Origin: Prorocentrum cordatum
Taxonomy: Eukaryota; Sar; Dinophyceae; Prorocentrales; Prorocentraceae
Assembly: GCA_963575745.1 (NCBI GenBank)
Contig: CAUYUJ010012780.1
Span: 329,501 to 393,500, forward strand
Direction: 5' to 3'
DNA: 64,000 nt
The notes beneath the pieces were generated by a model that saw nothing but the letters and a program-made list of their open reading frames with translations, had not been told where the DNA came from and made no database searches. The position numbers were made by a program, and so were the translations under genes. Positions 28,055 to 41,278 of this stretch are shown here, piece by piece; positions within the stretch are counted from its first letter, which is position 1; every line of letters starts with the position of its first letter.

Positions 28055-28700
28055 ACGCGTTTGAGCGACCAAGATGACCCTAGACGGCCCCGAGATCACC
28101 TCCGAGAGCCCAAGATGACCTCCAAGGTGGCTCAAGATAACCCCACTGGCCCCAAGAAGGCCCCCCAGATGCCCCGAGCGGCCCCAAGAACGCTCCAAGA
28201 CGGTCCCACATGGCCACGGATCCTCCCCGGGAGGCCGCCAACAGGCCCAACTCCTTCCAGCGCCTCAAGAACATCCATGTGTGGTGGCTGACTCGCCCTT
28301 TCGTATCCGATGGCCTTCCGAGGCCTCGAGGCAACTCCAACAGGGCCAATGCCGGCCCCGAAAGAAGCCCAAGAGCGCTCCGAGAGCGCCTCAAGAGGGG
28401 GCTCAAGAGACGAGTTGTGGGGCTCCCGAGTGGGCAACGCAAGTGGAGCTCCCATTTGTTTTGATCGATCTCCTCCAAGATGGCCCCAAAAGCGCCCCCA
28501 AGGCTCCCAAGAGCGCCTCAAGTCGCGCCTCCCAGAGGCTTCCAAGATACCCCCAAGTGGCCGCAAGAGGCTCCTCGAGGCACCCAAGACGCTCCAAGAG
28601 GCCCGCAGGGCCGCCAAGAGGCTCCAAACATGCTCCAAGAGGACCCAAGAGCGCCCAATAAAGTCCCAAGAGCGCTCCAAGAGGGACCCGTCCCCGGCGT
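28055..28700. repeat. Degenerate short-period CCAAGA repeat, first block
   Basis: About 650 bp built from variants of CCAAGAnGGCC, CCAAGAGGCTCC and CCAAGAGCGCTCC, with a loose period near 11-12. ORFs on both strands have biased composition and are not believable. A similar block lies at 45930-46240. Confidence 0.8.
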
Positions 28701-28779
28701 GCTGCACCTTGTTCTGATCGAGGCAACTCCTCTGGGCATCGTCTCTGGATGGGCTGGCGGGGTTACTTTTTAGTCAACG

Positions 28780-29784
28780 GCCGCGGGCGGAAGCGCCGAC
28801 GGCGTGTCAAGTCGAAGCGGGGCGCGCCACAGACTAATAAACAGCAAACTGGGACACAGTACTGCCAGGGTGCGCATGAAAGACGCCGAGGCTGAAAACT
28901 GCTCGGCAGGCTCAACAGAGGTGCGCGGCGTCACCTGGGGCACCCACGCGGGGCACCCACCAGGCCGCACCGCCCTCAAAAGAGGGCGGACCACCGAAGC
29001 CATTCCCTCAGGAACCACTGGCGGGGCGCCACAAGACGGACTGCAGCATGCGCCGCAGCTCGTCGCTCACCTGGGGCTGCCCCGCGGGCGGCGCAGCCAC
29101 CATGACGGCGACCTCCGCGGACGGCGGGGCGAGGCCTGCACCATCTGCTCCAGTCGCCGCCGGCGCCAGCGCGGCACCAGCCGCCGCTGCACCGCCACCG
29201 TCGCCGCGCTCAACTCCAGCCCTCGCAGGCGGCACGCCGCCTAACCCCAGCAGGGCCCACCGCAACAGCACGCGCCCCAGCAGGACACGGCCTGCGCCTC
29301 CTCGGCGCGGCCATGTGAGCCCAGGCGTCGTCGAACCCGACGTCGTCAACGAAGCCGCCGTCGACGTCCATGTTGAGGCTGCCAGCGGCAGCGGGGGGCG
29401 CAGCTGGCGGCAGGACACCCGCCACCGCTGCATCCTCCATCGCCGCAGCTTTCCCTCGCTCCAGTGCGCGCCGCTCTGCACGCCTCTGACGGCGCCTGTG
29501 CCGCCGCTCACGCAGCGCCTCCGAAGAAACGCGAGGCGCAGCGTCGGCAAGCACCCCAAGGCGCACCCCGTCGCCCGCATCGGCAGGTTTCCGCGGAGTC
29601 GGCCGCGCCGCGAAAGCGGCGGCCGACACGGCGGAACGTGCCACAGCGGCGACGATGCGGCGCGGCGCGCCGCCGTCCACGGCTCCTCGGACCGCCGCGG
29701 CCACGAGAGCCGCCAGGTCCACAGGCGCCGCGCGAGCCCCTCTAGGTCCCGCAAGGAGAGGAAGGAGACGCGGCCGTGCGATCG
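28780..29784 (-). CDS. Ala/Arg-rich hypothetical gene with relict spliced leader
   Basis: A minus-strand coding candidate just downstream of a relict SL (29785-29804). The frame nearest the SL (29210-29824) begins with the SL itself and is Ala/Arg-rich (EALRERRHRRRQRRAERRA, about 29480-29530), then contains LNMDVDGGFVDDVGFDDAW. The alternative frame (29008-29754) has a plausible C-terminus (VSDELRRMLQSVLW). The two could be exons joined by an intron near 29250-29300. No domain recognised, and the very high GC makes chance ORFs likely. The region from 28780 to 29007 shows nothing else. Confidence 0.35.
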
Positions 29785-29804
29785 CTTGAGCCAAAATGCT
29801 GGTG
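29785..29804 (-). other. Relict DinoSL near 29.8 kb
   Basis: The minus strand ends with AGCATTTTGGCTCAAG; the 5' part (CCACC) has diverged from CCGTAGCC. The last 13 bases of the DinoSL are exact. Confidence 0.7.
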
Positions 29805-29829
29805 GGGGTTACGCGAAACGTCAATAATT

Positions 29830-29955
29830 ACACATGGCTGGGTGACCCGCTCGGATTACTAACATGAGCTGCGTGCCCCATAGGGAGGGGTATCCCGCCT
29901 GAGACTTCCTCGCAATTGACTCAGAGACGAGGCTCCTGCTCGAGACTTCCTCAAA
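29830..29955. repeat. Isolated fourth unit of the repeat at 1-480
   Basis: GACCCGCTCGGATTACTAAC at about 29842, followed by a CCCCATAGGGAGGG block, GAGACTTCCTCGCAA and a GACGAGGCTCCTG block: the same landmarks in the same order and orientation as at 1-480. Confidence 0.75.
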
Positions 29956-29959
29956 GTGA

Positions 29960-30394
29960 GTGCGTGGGGGTGAAAGAATGAATGGGGGAATGCGTGCAAT
30001 GCTGATGATGCTGGTGATGCTTGTGATGATGCTTGTGGTGGTAATGATAACGAACGATCGTCGATGATCATGATTGGAAAGTGATAGTGATGGTTGCGGA
30101 CATGGTGGTATCATAGTGGTTGTCATGATGATGATGCTGATGATGATGACGACTTTAGGAGGAAACAAACCTACCTCGCTGTTGACCACCCTCGCTTCCA
30201 AGAGATACCAAACGATGCCAAATTGCAGCCTGCACTGGTCAGGACGCTTGACGAGGAGGCGCGTGGTACGGCTTGATTTAGCCTGGAAGCGAAAGCGGGG
30301 TAGGTAATTCACGCTCTGAGATTTTGATGACGATGATGATGATAATGATGATAATGATGATGAAGATGAAGATGAAGATGAAGATGAAGATGAA

Positions 30395-30443
<49 letters not shown>

Positions 30444-30700
30444 CGGATGATGATGAATGGTGAATGGTAGTGGTGAGCGACTGAGCAACTAAAGTATGAG
30501 TGAGCAAACTAGTGCAGATGAGGAATTACGGATAATGATGTTTGTGATGATGCGAATGATGCTGATGATGAGGAGGATGATCACGATCATGATGAGATGG
30601 TGACAGTGATGATGATGACGATGGTGGTGTGGTGATGAAGATCGTGATGATGGTGCTGCTGATGATGAATAGCGTGATGCATGTGATATGCGGTAACGGA
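29960..30700. repeat. (GAT)n / GATGAT-rich microsatellite region
   Basis: Long GAT/TGA-type tracts, densest at 30325-30450, extending with interruptions to 30680. ORFs made of Ser, Asp or Ile-Ile are artefacts. Confidence 0.9.
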
Positions 30701-33700
30701 GGGAGGGGGTGGGTGAGGACTGCGCGGGGTCCAGAGCAAACAAGAACCCCACTTCGGATGTGGGGAACAACTATAATTTTGGAAGGTCTAGGGCGAGGGG
30801 AGGCGCGGGTGTGTCCGAAATCATGTATTTATTGTTGTTTCTCGTTTTCCCAGCGTTTCTTTCGGCGTTTTCGGCGAATTTCTCGAAACCGCCCAAACCG
30901 TCCAGGCCGGTATCGTGCCGGACGCCCCTCCTCCTTATCGTCCTCTGCGTCCTCCCTGTCCTCCTCTTCTCCTCCTCCCCCTTCCAATCAAATCCTCCTC
31001 CTCCTCCTCCTACTCCTCATCCCCTTCCTCCTTCTTCCATTCAGACCACCATCCTCATCCTCAATTCCTCAGCATCCGCACCATCATGATCACGATGGGA
31101 CACGCTACACTTAGCGCGTACGTCGTCGCAACCATCGTCTCATCCATCATTCCACCTATCGCGCGCGCTCAATTTCTGGCGCAGGTCGGGTGGTTGTTCC
31201 TAGATGCCTGTCTGGCGCCCCCAACACAAAAGGAAATCTCCCACAGGCATCTCGCCCGAGACCCAGACACGGCGGCGGGATGGGCCGCAGGCCACTGAAC
31301 AATTTGTGTTCGATGTTTCCGAACAGCCCCTCGGATCGGGCAGCGCGCTTCCATCTTCTGTTCGCGACAGTTTCCGCAGTTGTTGGGTGGCTTTGGCCAA
31401 GTGTTCAGGCCTTTGGAGGACTCTGGCTGGCCAGACGTCTCCAGGGATCGCTTTCTCCTCGTCTCCCCTTGCTCCTCTTCTCCTCGACGCTCTCTGCTCA
31501 TTGCAGGCTCAGCTCGTTGTAGCGGTGTAGTAGATTGGCACTGGAGCTTCGCCCCTCGGCCATGCTCATTCTCGACTGTTTCTGCCTGTTTGTGCCTCCA
31601 GGGGGGGAAGGTTCGAACGCCCCCAAGCGCGAAGCGTATTGTGCGTCGTCACGTGCCCCCCAATTCTCACATATCGGGGGGTCGACAAGGTCTGGCCGGT
31701 ATTCTTAACGACGTGGTGGCTTTTCATGACTCTCAGGATCCTCTGTGCTGCAAAAGGAGGAAGGGGAATCGAGGCGGAAACAGCGGCGGAGAGCGAGAAG
31801 GCAAGGTGAACGACAAGGGTGTGAATGAAGGGGCCCAGGGACACACAAATAAGTGGACACAAATCCGAGGATTCCTAATATTGAATAATATTCTCCAGGT
31901 TTTCGTGTTCCCCCCATATTCTCCATTATTTCACGGGAATCGACGATGAATTGTGTGTTGTGTATTTTCCCCATCAAGAATGAAGGCGCAACAACCAAGC
32001 ACTTGGAGGCCGGTAAGGCCTAGCATCTCCTTTGCCGGCCACGTTTCGAGGGGAACCCTTCGTCGCGAACTACAGTCGGACCCAAGACATGATAACATCC
32101 TTCAACAACATGAGACCCTCCGCCAACCAAAACACACAGAACATCCAAGGGTACCCTCGCCGGGATGCCAAAGAACATCCAACACACCCGAAAAACATTA
32201 GAGTACCCTCCCCGAACCGTCCTCGATCTCATGCCTCGGTCCGACTGTCAGACGAAGGCACGTTGAGGACAGATCCGGATGAAGACAAATCGGGAATCTC
32301 TGAGAGCCGGCGGGTCAGGAGGATGTATCGGGCGCCGCGGCCAAGCAGAGTGCTTCGGAACGCTCTGGGGCGAATCATCCTCCTGCTGGGCATGCACTGC
32401 AGCGTGGAACTGCTGGCTCCAGACGGCGCAACGGGTGCATGCTGGATTTGCCATGGCGATGGAGACAGGGGGCAGCGCAGCGGACCGACAGGGGGGACGC
32501 GCCGCAACCCAGCCTCGCAGGAATTCCCCCGCCTACTGCCACTCCCATGCCACGCAATGTTGCTTATATCGATGCCACTTCGCCACTCCAGTCAGCAGCT
32601 CAGGCGCCCGACATCTGCACGTGAGAGCGCGTGCATGTACATGCCGCCCACTTCGAACGGAAATGCTACGTATGTGACAGACGGCCGACTCGAGCAGGCG
32701 AGAGGAAGGAAACGAGCACGAAGAGGGAAAGAGGGGGGATCCATCCCCAATCGAAACTGCGAGGAATTGAAGCACAACCCCCTCCTCCTCCTCGATCACA
32801 TCCTCGATCCTCGATCTTGCCCCTCCCTCCTCCCGGGGGGGCAGCCGCCATTCTGCTGCCCATCGGCGGCAACCGCCCGCCCGCCTTGTCGGGGCCGCCC
32901 CTGTCCCAGGGCGCTAGCTTGCGAAGAGTGGGCGCGGCGTCGCCGTCGCCGTCGGTCGCCGCGGCCACCGTGCACCGCCAGGACATGCCCGCATTCCTGC
33001 TCTCGGAGCCGTGCCCTGGAGGGGCGGGAACATGATCCGTATCCACCGACCCCCAGAGATCCAAGGCAGGGTTCTGGCAACTGCGGATGTGGATGTGTCG
33101 TGGCGGTGTGCGCTGGCCCGCCGCCGCCGTCGTCAAGTAACCACACATGATCCTGAAACACGACCAAGAAGACACCAATGGGGGTGTCCGATACCTCAGC
33201 GTGGATCGGACCCGCACGGGTAGGTTTCACAACTGGTCGCAAAGCCATCGTCGTCGTCGGGCGCTCTGCGGGGATGTTTCGTCTTGGGGTAGTCTGGGTC
33301 CGTCTTGGTGTTCGCATCGTTCCTGGGCTTCCTTTGGGCCGTCATGGTCACTCTTGGTGCGGCTGGGACCAGGCCAGGCTTGTCGCCACATTCCCTAGCA
33401 TTCCCCCCCTCGTTGTCCTTGTTGCTTCTCTCATCCATGTCCTGCTCCTGCTTCCTCATGTCCTCATCCGTCTCTTTCTCTTGCTCCTGATTTTCATCGT
33501 CGGCGTCGTGAGGCCACACCAGAGCGGGCACACACAGCACGATGGACAACCACATGTATAACGAATGTACCTGGTTTAGAACCGCAACAGATCTAGGTCA
33601 TTCTCAAATCCCCCCGTCACCCCTCTCCCTCGTTCACCCCCTCCCCCTATCATTTCCTTCACATATCCGCTCTTATTCCTAGTCTCTCGCCAAGGATGGA

Positions 33701-34090
33701 ATCGCCGCGCAACGGGATAACTGAACCGTGGCGAAATCGCACGAATGACAAGCATTTGCGCATCAGTTCGGCACCCATAGTGGAACGTATCACAGCATTG
33801 CCCGTGGAGAGGGAGAGAGAGAGAGAGAAAACAGAGAGAGAGAGAGAGGATTCGACAGCAGGATCACAGCTTAACGACTTCAATGGCGCAAACGCATCCG
33901 CCTGGACGTCCCAAGTACTCGCCTGGCGGTCCCGCCTGGCAGGTCTCCAACGGGTGTGTACAAATGGCGGGGCGAAACACACCACTGCCCTGGGAGTGGT
34001 GAGAAAAGAACAATGCAGAAAACATCGTTGAGATCCCGTTGCAGAATCCGCTGGGCGCACAGTTCGTTGGTTGGTAGCCCAAAGGTGCGC
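30700..34090. other. 3.4 kb without a confident gene
   Basis: Several frames over 100 codons occur on both strands (for example 32032-33150 plus, 32666-33217 minus), but they overlap each other, change composition along their length and show no domain. Pyrimidine-rich sequence lies at 30900-31080 and a short GA tract at 33800-33850. A phrase close to AACATCCAA...GGTACCCTC recurs at about 32130 and 32175-32200. Confidence 0.5.
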
Positions 34091-34098
34091 GCAAGGTT

Positions 34099-34320
34099 TT
34101 GTCGAACAACTCATCGCGCCCAAAAGAGGTGACTACTCAATTGGAAAAATATCTCGACGCAATATTCTTCCATGGCGATGCAGAGGTCAATCCAGATTAT
34201 GTTCCCTATGTGATACCGGCAAGCGCAACGGAAATAGGAATATGGGAAAAAAAAAACGCGGTCAAACAACCGTGCTACATTAGCCTGGAGAACGACCCAA
34301 CCATATGCAGCAGCGAGTAG
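34099..34320 (+). CDS. Orphan exon-like ORF, 73 codons
   Basis: Less GC-rich than its surroundings and with balanced amino-acid composition (YVPYVIPASATEIGIW; QPCYISLENDP). It looks like a real exon remnant rather than a chance frame. No relative is recognised in this window, and no SL, start context or splice partner is clear. It ends right before the satellite at 34.36 kb. Confidence 0.35.
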   Translation: MSNNSSRPKEVTTQLEKYLDAIFFHGDAEVNPDYVPYVIPASATEIGIWEKKNAVKQPCYISLENDPTICSSE

Positions 34321-34361
34321 CTCAGGGTATTGCCCTCTCAGCGTAGGCAGCGCGCACAAAA

Positions 34362-35225
34362 GGGATGAAACACGGGGCAACGCTGATGGGAACCCCGAAG
34401 CGTGTGCGGAGTGAGCCGAAGTGGGCCGGGGGACGCATGCGGGCGCTGCCACTGGGGCCTTCGGCGGAGCTCCCTATGGGCCGCGAAACATGTGAGGGCT
34501 GCGTCAAAACAGGCAGAGGAAGGCATACGAACCCTGCCACTGGCGCCGTCGGTGGCACTCTATTTGGAGCCGCGAGGCGTGTGAGGGGAATGCCGAAATT
34601 CGGTCTCTGCCGCCGTGCGAACCCTGCCACTAGGGCATCCGGTGGAGCTCCCTATGGGGCCACGTAGCGAGCGAGGGGTGTGCCGAAATGGGGCGGGGCC
34701 GCCATGTGAACCCTGCCACTGGGTCCTTCGGTGGATCTCCCTATGGGGCCGCGATCCGTGCGAGGGGTGTGCCAAAATAGGGCGGGGCCGCCATGCGAAC
34801 ACTGCCACTGGGGCCTTGGGTGGCGCTCCTTATGGGGCCACGAAGCGTGTGAGGGTTGTGCCGAAATTCAGGCGGCGCCGCCATGCGAACCCTGCCACTG
34901 GGGCCTTCGGTTGAGCTCCATTTGGGGCCACGAGCCGTGCAAGGAGTGTGCCAGGGCCGCCATGCGAACCCTGCTGCTGGCGCATTCGTTGGAGCTCCCT
35001 ATGGGGCCACGATCCTCGTGAGGGGTGCACCGAGATGGGGCGGGGCCGCCATGCGAACCCTGCCACTGGCGCCTTCGGTGGGTATCTCCGCATGGGGCCA
35101 CGATCCTCGAGAAGGGTGCGCAGAAATGGGGCGGGCCGCCATGCGAACCCTGCCTCTGGGGCCTTCGGTGGAACTCCCTATGGGGCCACGAAGCGCGTGA
35201 GGGGCGCGGCGAAACAGAGACATGC
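34362..35225. repeat. ~90-bp tandem satellite, about nine units
   Basis: The landmark CGAACCCTGCCACTGG or a close variant occurs at about 34528, 34617, 34707, 34796, 34886, 34965, 35052 and 35142, and a first unit starts near 34440. Spacing is 89-90 bp, with one 79-bp and one 87-bp unit. The rest of each unit includes GGAGCTCCCTATGGGGCC, then GTGAGGGGTGTGCC and GGGGCGGGGCCGCCATG. Because 90 is a multiple of three, several frames stay open with a 30-residue repeat on both strands; I do not call these genes. Confidence 0.95.
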
Positions 35226-35229
35226 GAAA

Positions 35230-35775
35230 AGCAGAACCGAGGAGGGGGGGAGGGAGGAGGGGGAGGAAGGGAGGGGAAGAGACGAAACGAGAATACGAGA
35301 GGAGAGGAAAGGAGGAACGTGGAGCGCTGTCTCATTAAAACGAGGACCCAACACCACAGGATGGTTGGGGAAAATTCGTCACGGGCGGCGACGGTTTTCG
35401 GAATGCCGCGGCGAATCCAGGCGAAAGCCACGCAGGCCAGTGTCCTTTGCGCGGACTCGCCCCTCCCAGGAATATGATCGTTCGTTCGAACAGAGGGTTT
35501 CCTAGCCTGGCGTAGCCCCTCTCCCCTGCCCTGCCTCTCGCCTCTCGCCCTCTCGTGCCTCCCTTTCCTTGCCTTTGGCTCAGGGCCGCTGGCGGCCTCT
35601 GCACCATCTTTTTGGAGGTGAGCGGGCGGGGCCATAGCACGCTGGCCCAGCCGGGGAGGCCGAGCAGTCTGAGGAGTGCTGGGTAGCGGCTGGGCCAGGT
35701 TCCCCCCTCCAGTGCGGGCGGGGGCTTCGGAGGGGAACCCCGCGGCCCGCGGCCGACGTTGCAGACGCCCTCAAC
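35230..35775. other. Spacer between the satellite and the DIRS-like ORF
   Basis: Purine-rich at 35240-35320, otherwise mixed. No supported gene. Confidence 0.4.
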
Positions 35776-35778
35776 CGG

Positions 35779-37809
<2,031 letters not shown>

Positions 37810-38199
37810 AGGTAGGAGGTTTGCTGCAAACTTTTGGTTTCAATTTTTCCCTGCCTGCCATGACAAACGACGTCGATCTAGAGGCAAATGCAGAGCTCCT
37901 TCGTTGCTCTTGGCAGCCTAGCAAGAAGAGGCCACGGCAATGATTGATCTTAGGACGGGGGAGGATGAGTACCAGGATGGAGTCGAGGAGATGCCAAGTA
38001 GGGAGGGGGGCAGTTGGTCACGTTTCGCTCTTCTTGCCAACGTCGCCTGCGAACAGGCGCCCGTGGTCAAGCTTTGAGAAGCTTGGGTCTGTTTGATCAA
38101 GCTCATGCTGCCACGTGCGATGGGGGTCAAGCGCACTCGTCTCAGCATGTCTTGATGTAGTGCCGCATTTTGCGGCGATGCTTATCGCAGTTCGGCCTG

Positions 38200-39110
38200 T
38201 GCCCTCAGCTGGCCAGTTGATGATCGCTCTCACGCAATGCGAATATCGCCACACTTCTCCTTCCCCCTCACTCCTCCCCCCTCCTGCCGAGCTTCGTTGA
38301 AACGGTTTCGATGGGCCCTGGGGTGCCAAAGGCAGTCCTCCTTGCGAGTTACCGCTGGAGGAATCGACGCAAGGGGGGATAGAGGAGGAAGGCGAGGGGG
38401 GAGCGGAAGCGAAAGCGGGAGGGTTGGACGGATAGAGGACACAACGCCATAGAGATCATAGAAGACAGGGAGCCACAGAGACACCCTAGGGGGCCGATGA
38501 TCTGGATCTGAATGGCATGCAAACGTGGGTGGGGGGTCGAACAACCTCAACAATCGTCCCTGTTTTGCTCAAGCCGATGTGGTAACACGATGGCTCAGGA
38601 CCGTGATAAAGACGTCGAGGAGAAGGAACGACGGGGAGGAAGAGGAGGCAGAACACACACGTCGTGCCAAGTAAGGTTGAAACCGAACAAGTGGAGGAGA
38701 AGGAGAAGGAGAGGGAGGAGAAGGATGACGATAATGGGAGGGATGAGCAGCAGGGGCAGGAGCAGAAGTAGGAGGAGGAGGATGGGAGGCGGAGAAGGAG
38801 GAGGATGAGAAAGGGGAGGAGGAGGAAGAGCACGAAGAGGAAGAGGAGGAGGATGAGGAGGAGCAGCAGCAGCAGCAGCAACAGCAACAGACGGAGAGCC
38901 CCCGCCCTCTGCTGCCGCCCGTATTTACGTCGAGGGCTTCTACGCAGCGCAGGCAGGCCGTGCTTGCACCCGCGCGTGCCCTTCCTTCCCTCCTTGCCCT
39001 TGATCGGTAACACTGCTGCTGTCGCCATCTCGCAGGTCGTCATCGGCGTCGTCAGCGTCGTCATCTTTAGCATGCGTTCAGTTGCGAGTCCATCTGCACT
39101 TGTGCTCAAT
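38200..39110. repeat. Purine-rich region with a dispersed core repeat
   Basis: GAGGA-type purine sequence at 38615-38880. At 38651-38690 the core ACACACGTCGTGCCAAGTAA followed by GGTTGAAACC and GGAGGAGAAGG resembles cores at 40490, 43288 and 43431. ORFs here are shadows of simple sequence. Confidence 0.55.
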
Positions 39111-39239
39111 CACACTCACCGTTGTCATCACTTGCAGCATCGCAAGTCGCATCTCCATCTTCAGCCGCAGCTATTTTAGCTCGCCCAGCCTTCAGGTTGT
39201 CTCGGCAGATACCGTTTCCTTCTCCGCACGCCCCCAGCA

Positions 39240-39990
39240 TGCCAACTCTCGCTGAGATGTCTGCTGCCAAGGCCACCACGACGGCCATGGAGCAGCTGAT
39301 GGAAACGATCCAGGCTCGCCAGCCTCTCGCACCTTGACGATCTCCAGCCCGATTCCTGGCAACGCCTGCTGGCGCGGGGCAGAGGTAGTCAACGTGGGAG
39401 GGGCTGAGTTCGTGGCGCTCTCCAAGGGCGACAAGGACTTCTTTCAGTGGCTAAATGGTTCCAGGGCGTATTCGGTGGTGGCCTCGAAGGTGATCAACGA
39501 ACTCCTGGACATCCAGAAGAAGGCGTCGAAGGACGCACTTGGTCATGATGAGTCGAATGCTTCCGCCGCAGAGCTGACGGCGTACCGCCAGAACCTTCAG
39601 AAGAAAGCCCTCAGGGCCCTTGCTGAGGGACAGCAAGGGGTCAACCCGTTGGTGGACGTGGAGATGCCTGCGTTCCGCGCGGGTGACTTCGAGGTCGATG
39701 CCGTCAAAACGAGCATGCCCCTGAATGTGACACCTTCGAAGCTACTTGTGCAGCCAACGGGAGATGTTCTCGAATGGGTATTCCTGAAAGCCCTCGCCAC
39801 GGAGAAACCTGGCGCTCGCTCATACCTTCGGCCTCTCGTTTCCACTGACCAGGACGAGGATGCAATGATTGCCCTCGCCAGCGGTCAGTCCGGCGGCAGC
39901 TCAGCGAGCCGTCCTTCTGGTGGCCCCTCAGGGAGTGCGGGTCTGAGCGGAAGCTCGGGGAATTCGGCGAGCTGCAGGCGCGTGTGGCTT
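39240..39990 (+). pseudogene. Gene C, copy 2
   Basis: Starts MPTLAEMSAAK (ATG 39240), which stops at about 39335. The coding signal resumes in the next frame at once (TISSPIPGNACW), so an indel or an intron lies near 39330. The N-terminal part PIPGNACWRGAEVVNVGGAE aligns with PTPGNSWVTKVIEHSGLNF of copy 1, and FVALSKGDKDFFQWLNG aligns with FLELSKSDRKPQNFIGA of copy 3. A later VDAVKTSMPLNVTPSKLLV block fits the copy 1 beta-rich VKVLSAPYKRSPLVLEL. The part after 39900 is Gly/Ser-rich and probably non-coding. Confidence 0.6.
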
Positions 39991-40153
39991 TATATCGCAA
40001 TTGACCGGTGTTTAGGTCGCGACGCTATGCATTGGCTTCTTCGCTGCAGGCAACCACAGCGATCTTTCTTGCAAGTGCACGGGGAATGTGCGCTGCGACA
40101 CATAGCCTTTGCACCGAGATACGCGCCCTGCGCTTAGCCAGCAAAGCCAAAAC

Positions 40154-40158
40154 ATAAT

Positions 40159-40234
<76 letters not shown>

Positions 40235-40240
40235 GCATCC
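40154..40240. repeat. (ATC)n microsatellite
   Basis: About 27 ATC/CAT triplets without interruption. Confidence 0.97.
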
Positions 40241-40309
40241 ACATCCATCAGCATCGCAGCCTTCGTCTGACGACCATCACTTCTGCATCACGGTCCATAG
40301 CAGAGCGAG

Positions 40310-40600
40310 CTTGCAGACCAGGAGGAGAAGGAGGAGGAGGATGAGGAGGATGAGAGGGAAGAGGAGGAGAAGGAGAAAGATGAGGAGGAATAAATCAAGT
40401 GGAGGAGAAGGAGGAGGAGTATGATGAGGAGGATGAGAAAGATAGAGGGCCAGAAGAGAAAGAGGAGGAGGAGGAAGATGAGGAGGAATAGCACGCACGT
40501 GTTTTTCAAGTGAGGTTCAAAGAAAAACCAAATGGAGGAGAAGGAGAAGGATAGGGAAGAGGAGGCGGATGACCTTAATGAGGACCCATGCGAGCGTCAG
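40310..40600. repeat. GAGGA-rich tract with core repeat
   Basis: Purine tract with the core AATAGCACGCACGTGTTTTT at 40488-40507, then GTGAGGTTCAAAG and AAATGGAGGAGAAGG. The same core lies at 43288-43335 and 43430-43475. Confidence 0.7.
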
Positions 40601-40867
40601 CGAGGTGGCAGGAAATTGGGCAGGAAGTGAGGGAAGAGGAAGGTCAGGAGAGTAGGAGAGCTGAGTTTTCTGTGAGATCGTGGACAGTCGACTGAGCAGT
40701 GCTTATTCGAGAGCGCAGGCGTAGCCCTGAATCCTGTGCTCCCAGGTCTGAGGTCTTTGGTTCGTCGTCGCTGGATGTGGGCCCCCCTCAACATGTTCCG
40801 TGCGCTCCATTTGGCATCCTTGGCCACAATTCGGCTTGGAACCGCCGCGGGAAGCGTCGGAGAGGTT

Positions 40868-41030
40868 TCGAAGGAAATTCTCAATTTTGAAAAATTCCTT
40901 CGAGGACCTCCGGAGGGAATTTTCAATTCTGAAAACTCCGCTTGAAACGGATCGAAAGCAATTTTCAAACTTGAGAATTCTCTCCGGTAGTCCTCGAAGG
41001 AAATTCTCAAAATTGAAAATGATTTTCGAA
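40868..41030. repeat. Hairpin array 2: four imperfect palindromic units
   Basis: Unit i (40868-40903) has arms TCGAAGGAAATTCTCAA / TTGAAAAATTCCTTCGA with loop TT and 14 of 17 pairs. Unit iv (40995-41030) has the same left arm, loop AA and about 12 of 17 pairs. Units ii (about 40912-40942) and iii (about 40953-40985) are more decayed forms of AATTTTCAA / TTGAAAATT. The array lies between genes C and B, immediately upstream of the relict SL of gene B. Confidence 0.8.
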
Positions 41031-41155
41031 ATGTGATTTTCTGTCTCAGTTCAATTTCGGCTGCCTTGTGCAGCGCGTGCCGTCCAAGTTGATGTGATTT
41101 CTATGATGGCAAGGGCCGGCTTGGCGAGCTTTCTACCCTTGTCGGCCACTTCTCT

Positions 41156-41177
41156 CCGTGGCCAGTTTTGGCTCAAG
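41156..41177 (+). other. Relict DinoSL upstream of gene B copy 2
   Basis: CCGTGGCCAGTTTTGGCTCA followed by AG: two changes and otherwise the full DinoSL. Confidence 0.88.
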
Positions 41178-41278
41178 CTTTTGTTTTGCGACGTTGTCAA
41201 CGGAGATCCCCTCCCGCGCTGCAGTCTTTTACGCTACCACCTGCAAGAGATGGCGACCATTTCAATTGCCTGACGGAG

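Noticed and set aside
32032-33217. ORF of 372 codons on the plus strand and overlapping minus ORFs
   Set aside because: Composition changes along the frame, no domain, no relict SL, and several competing frames on both strands.
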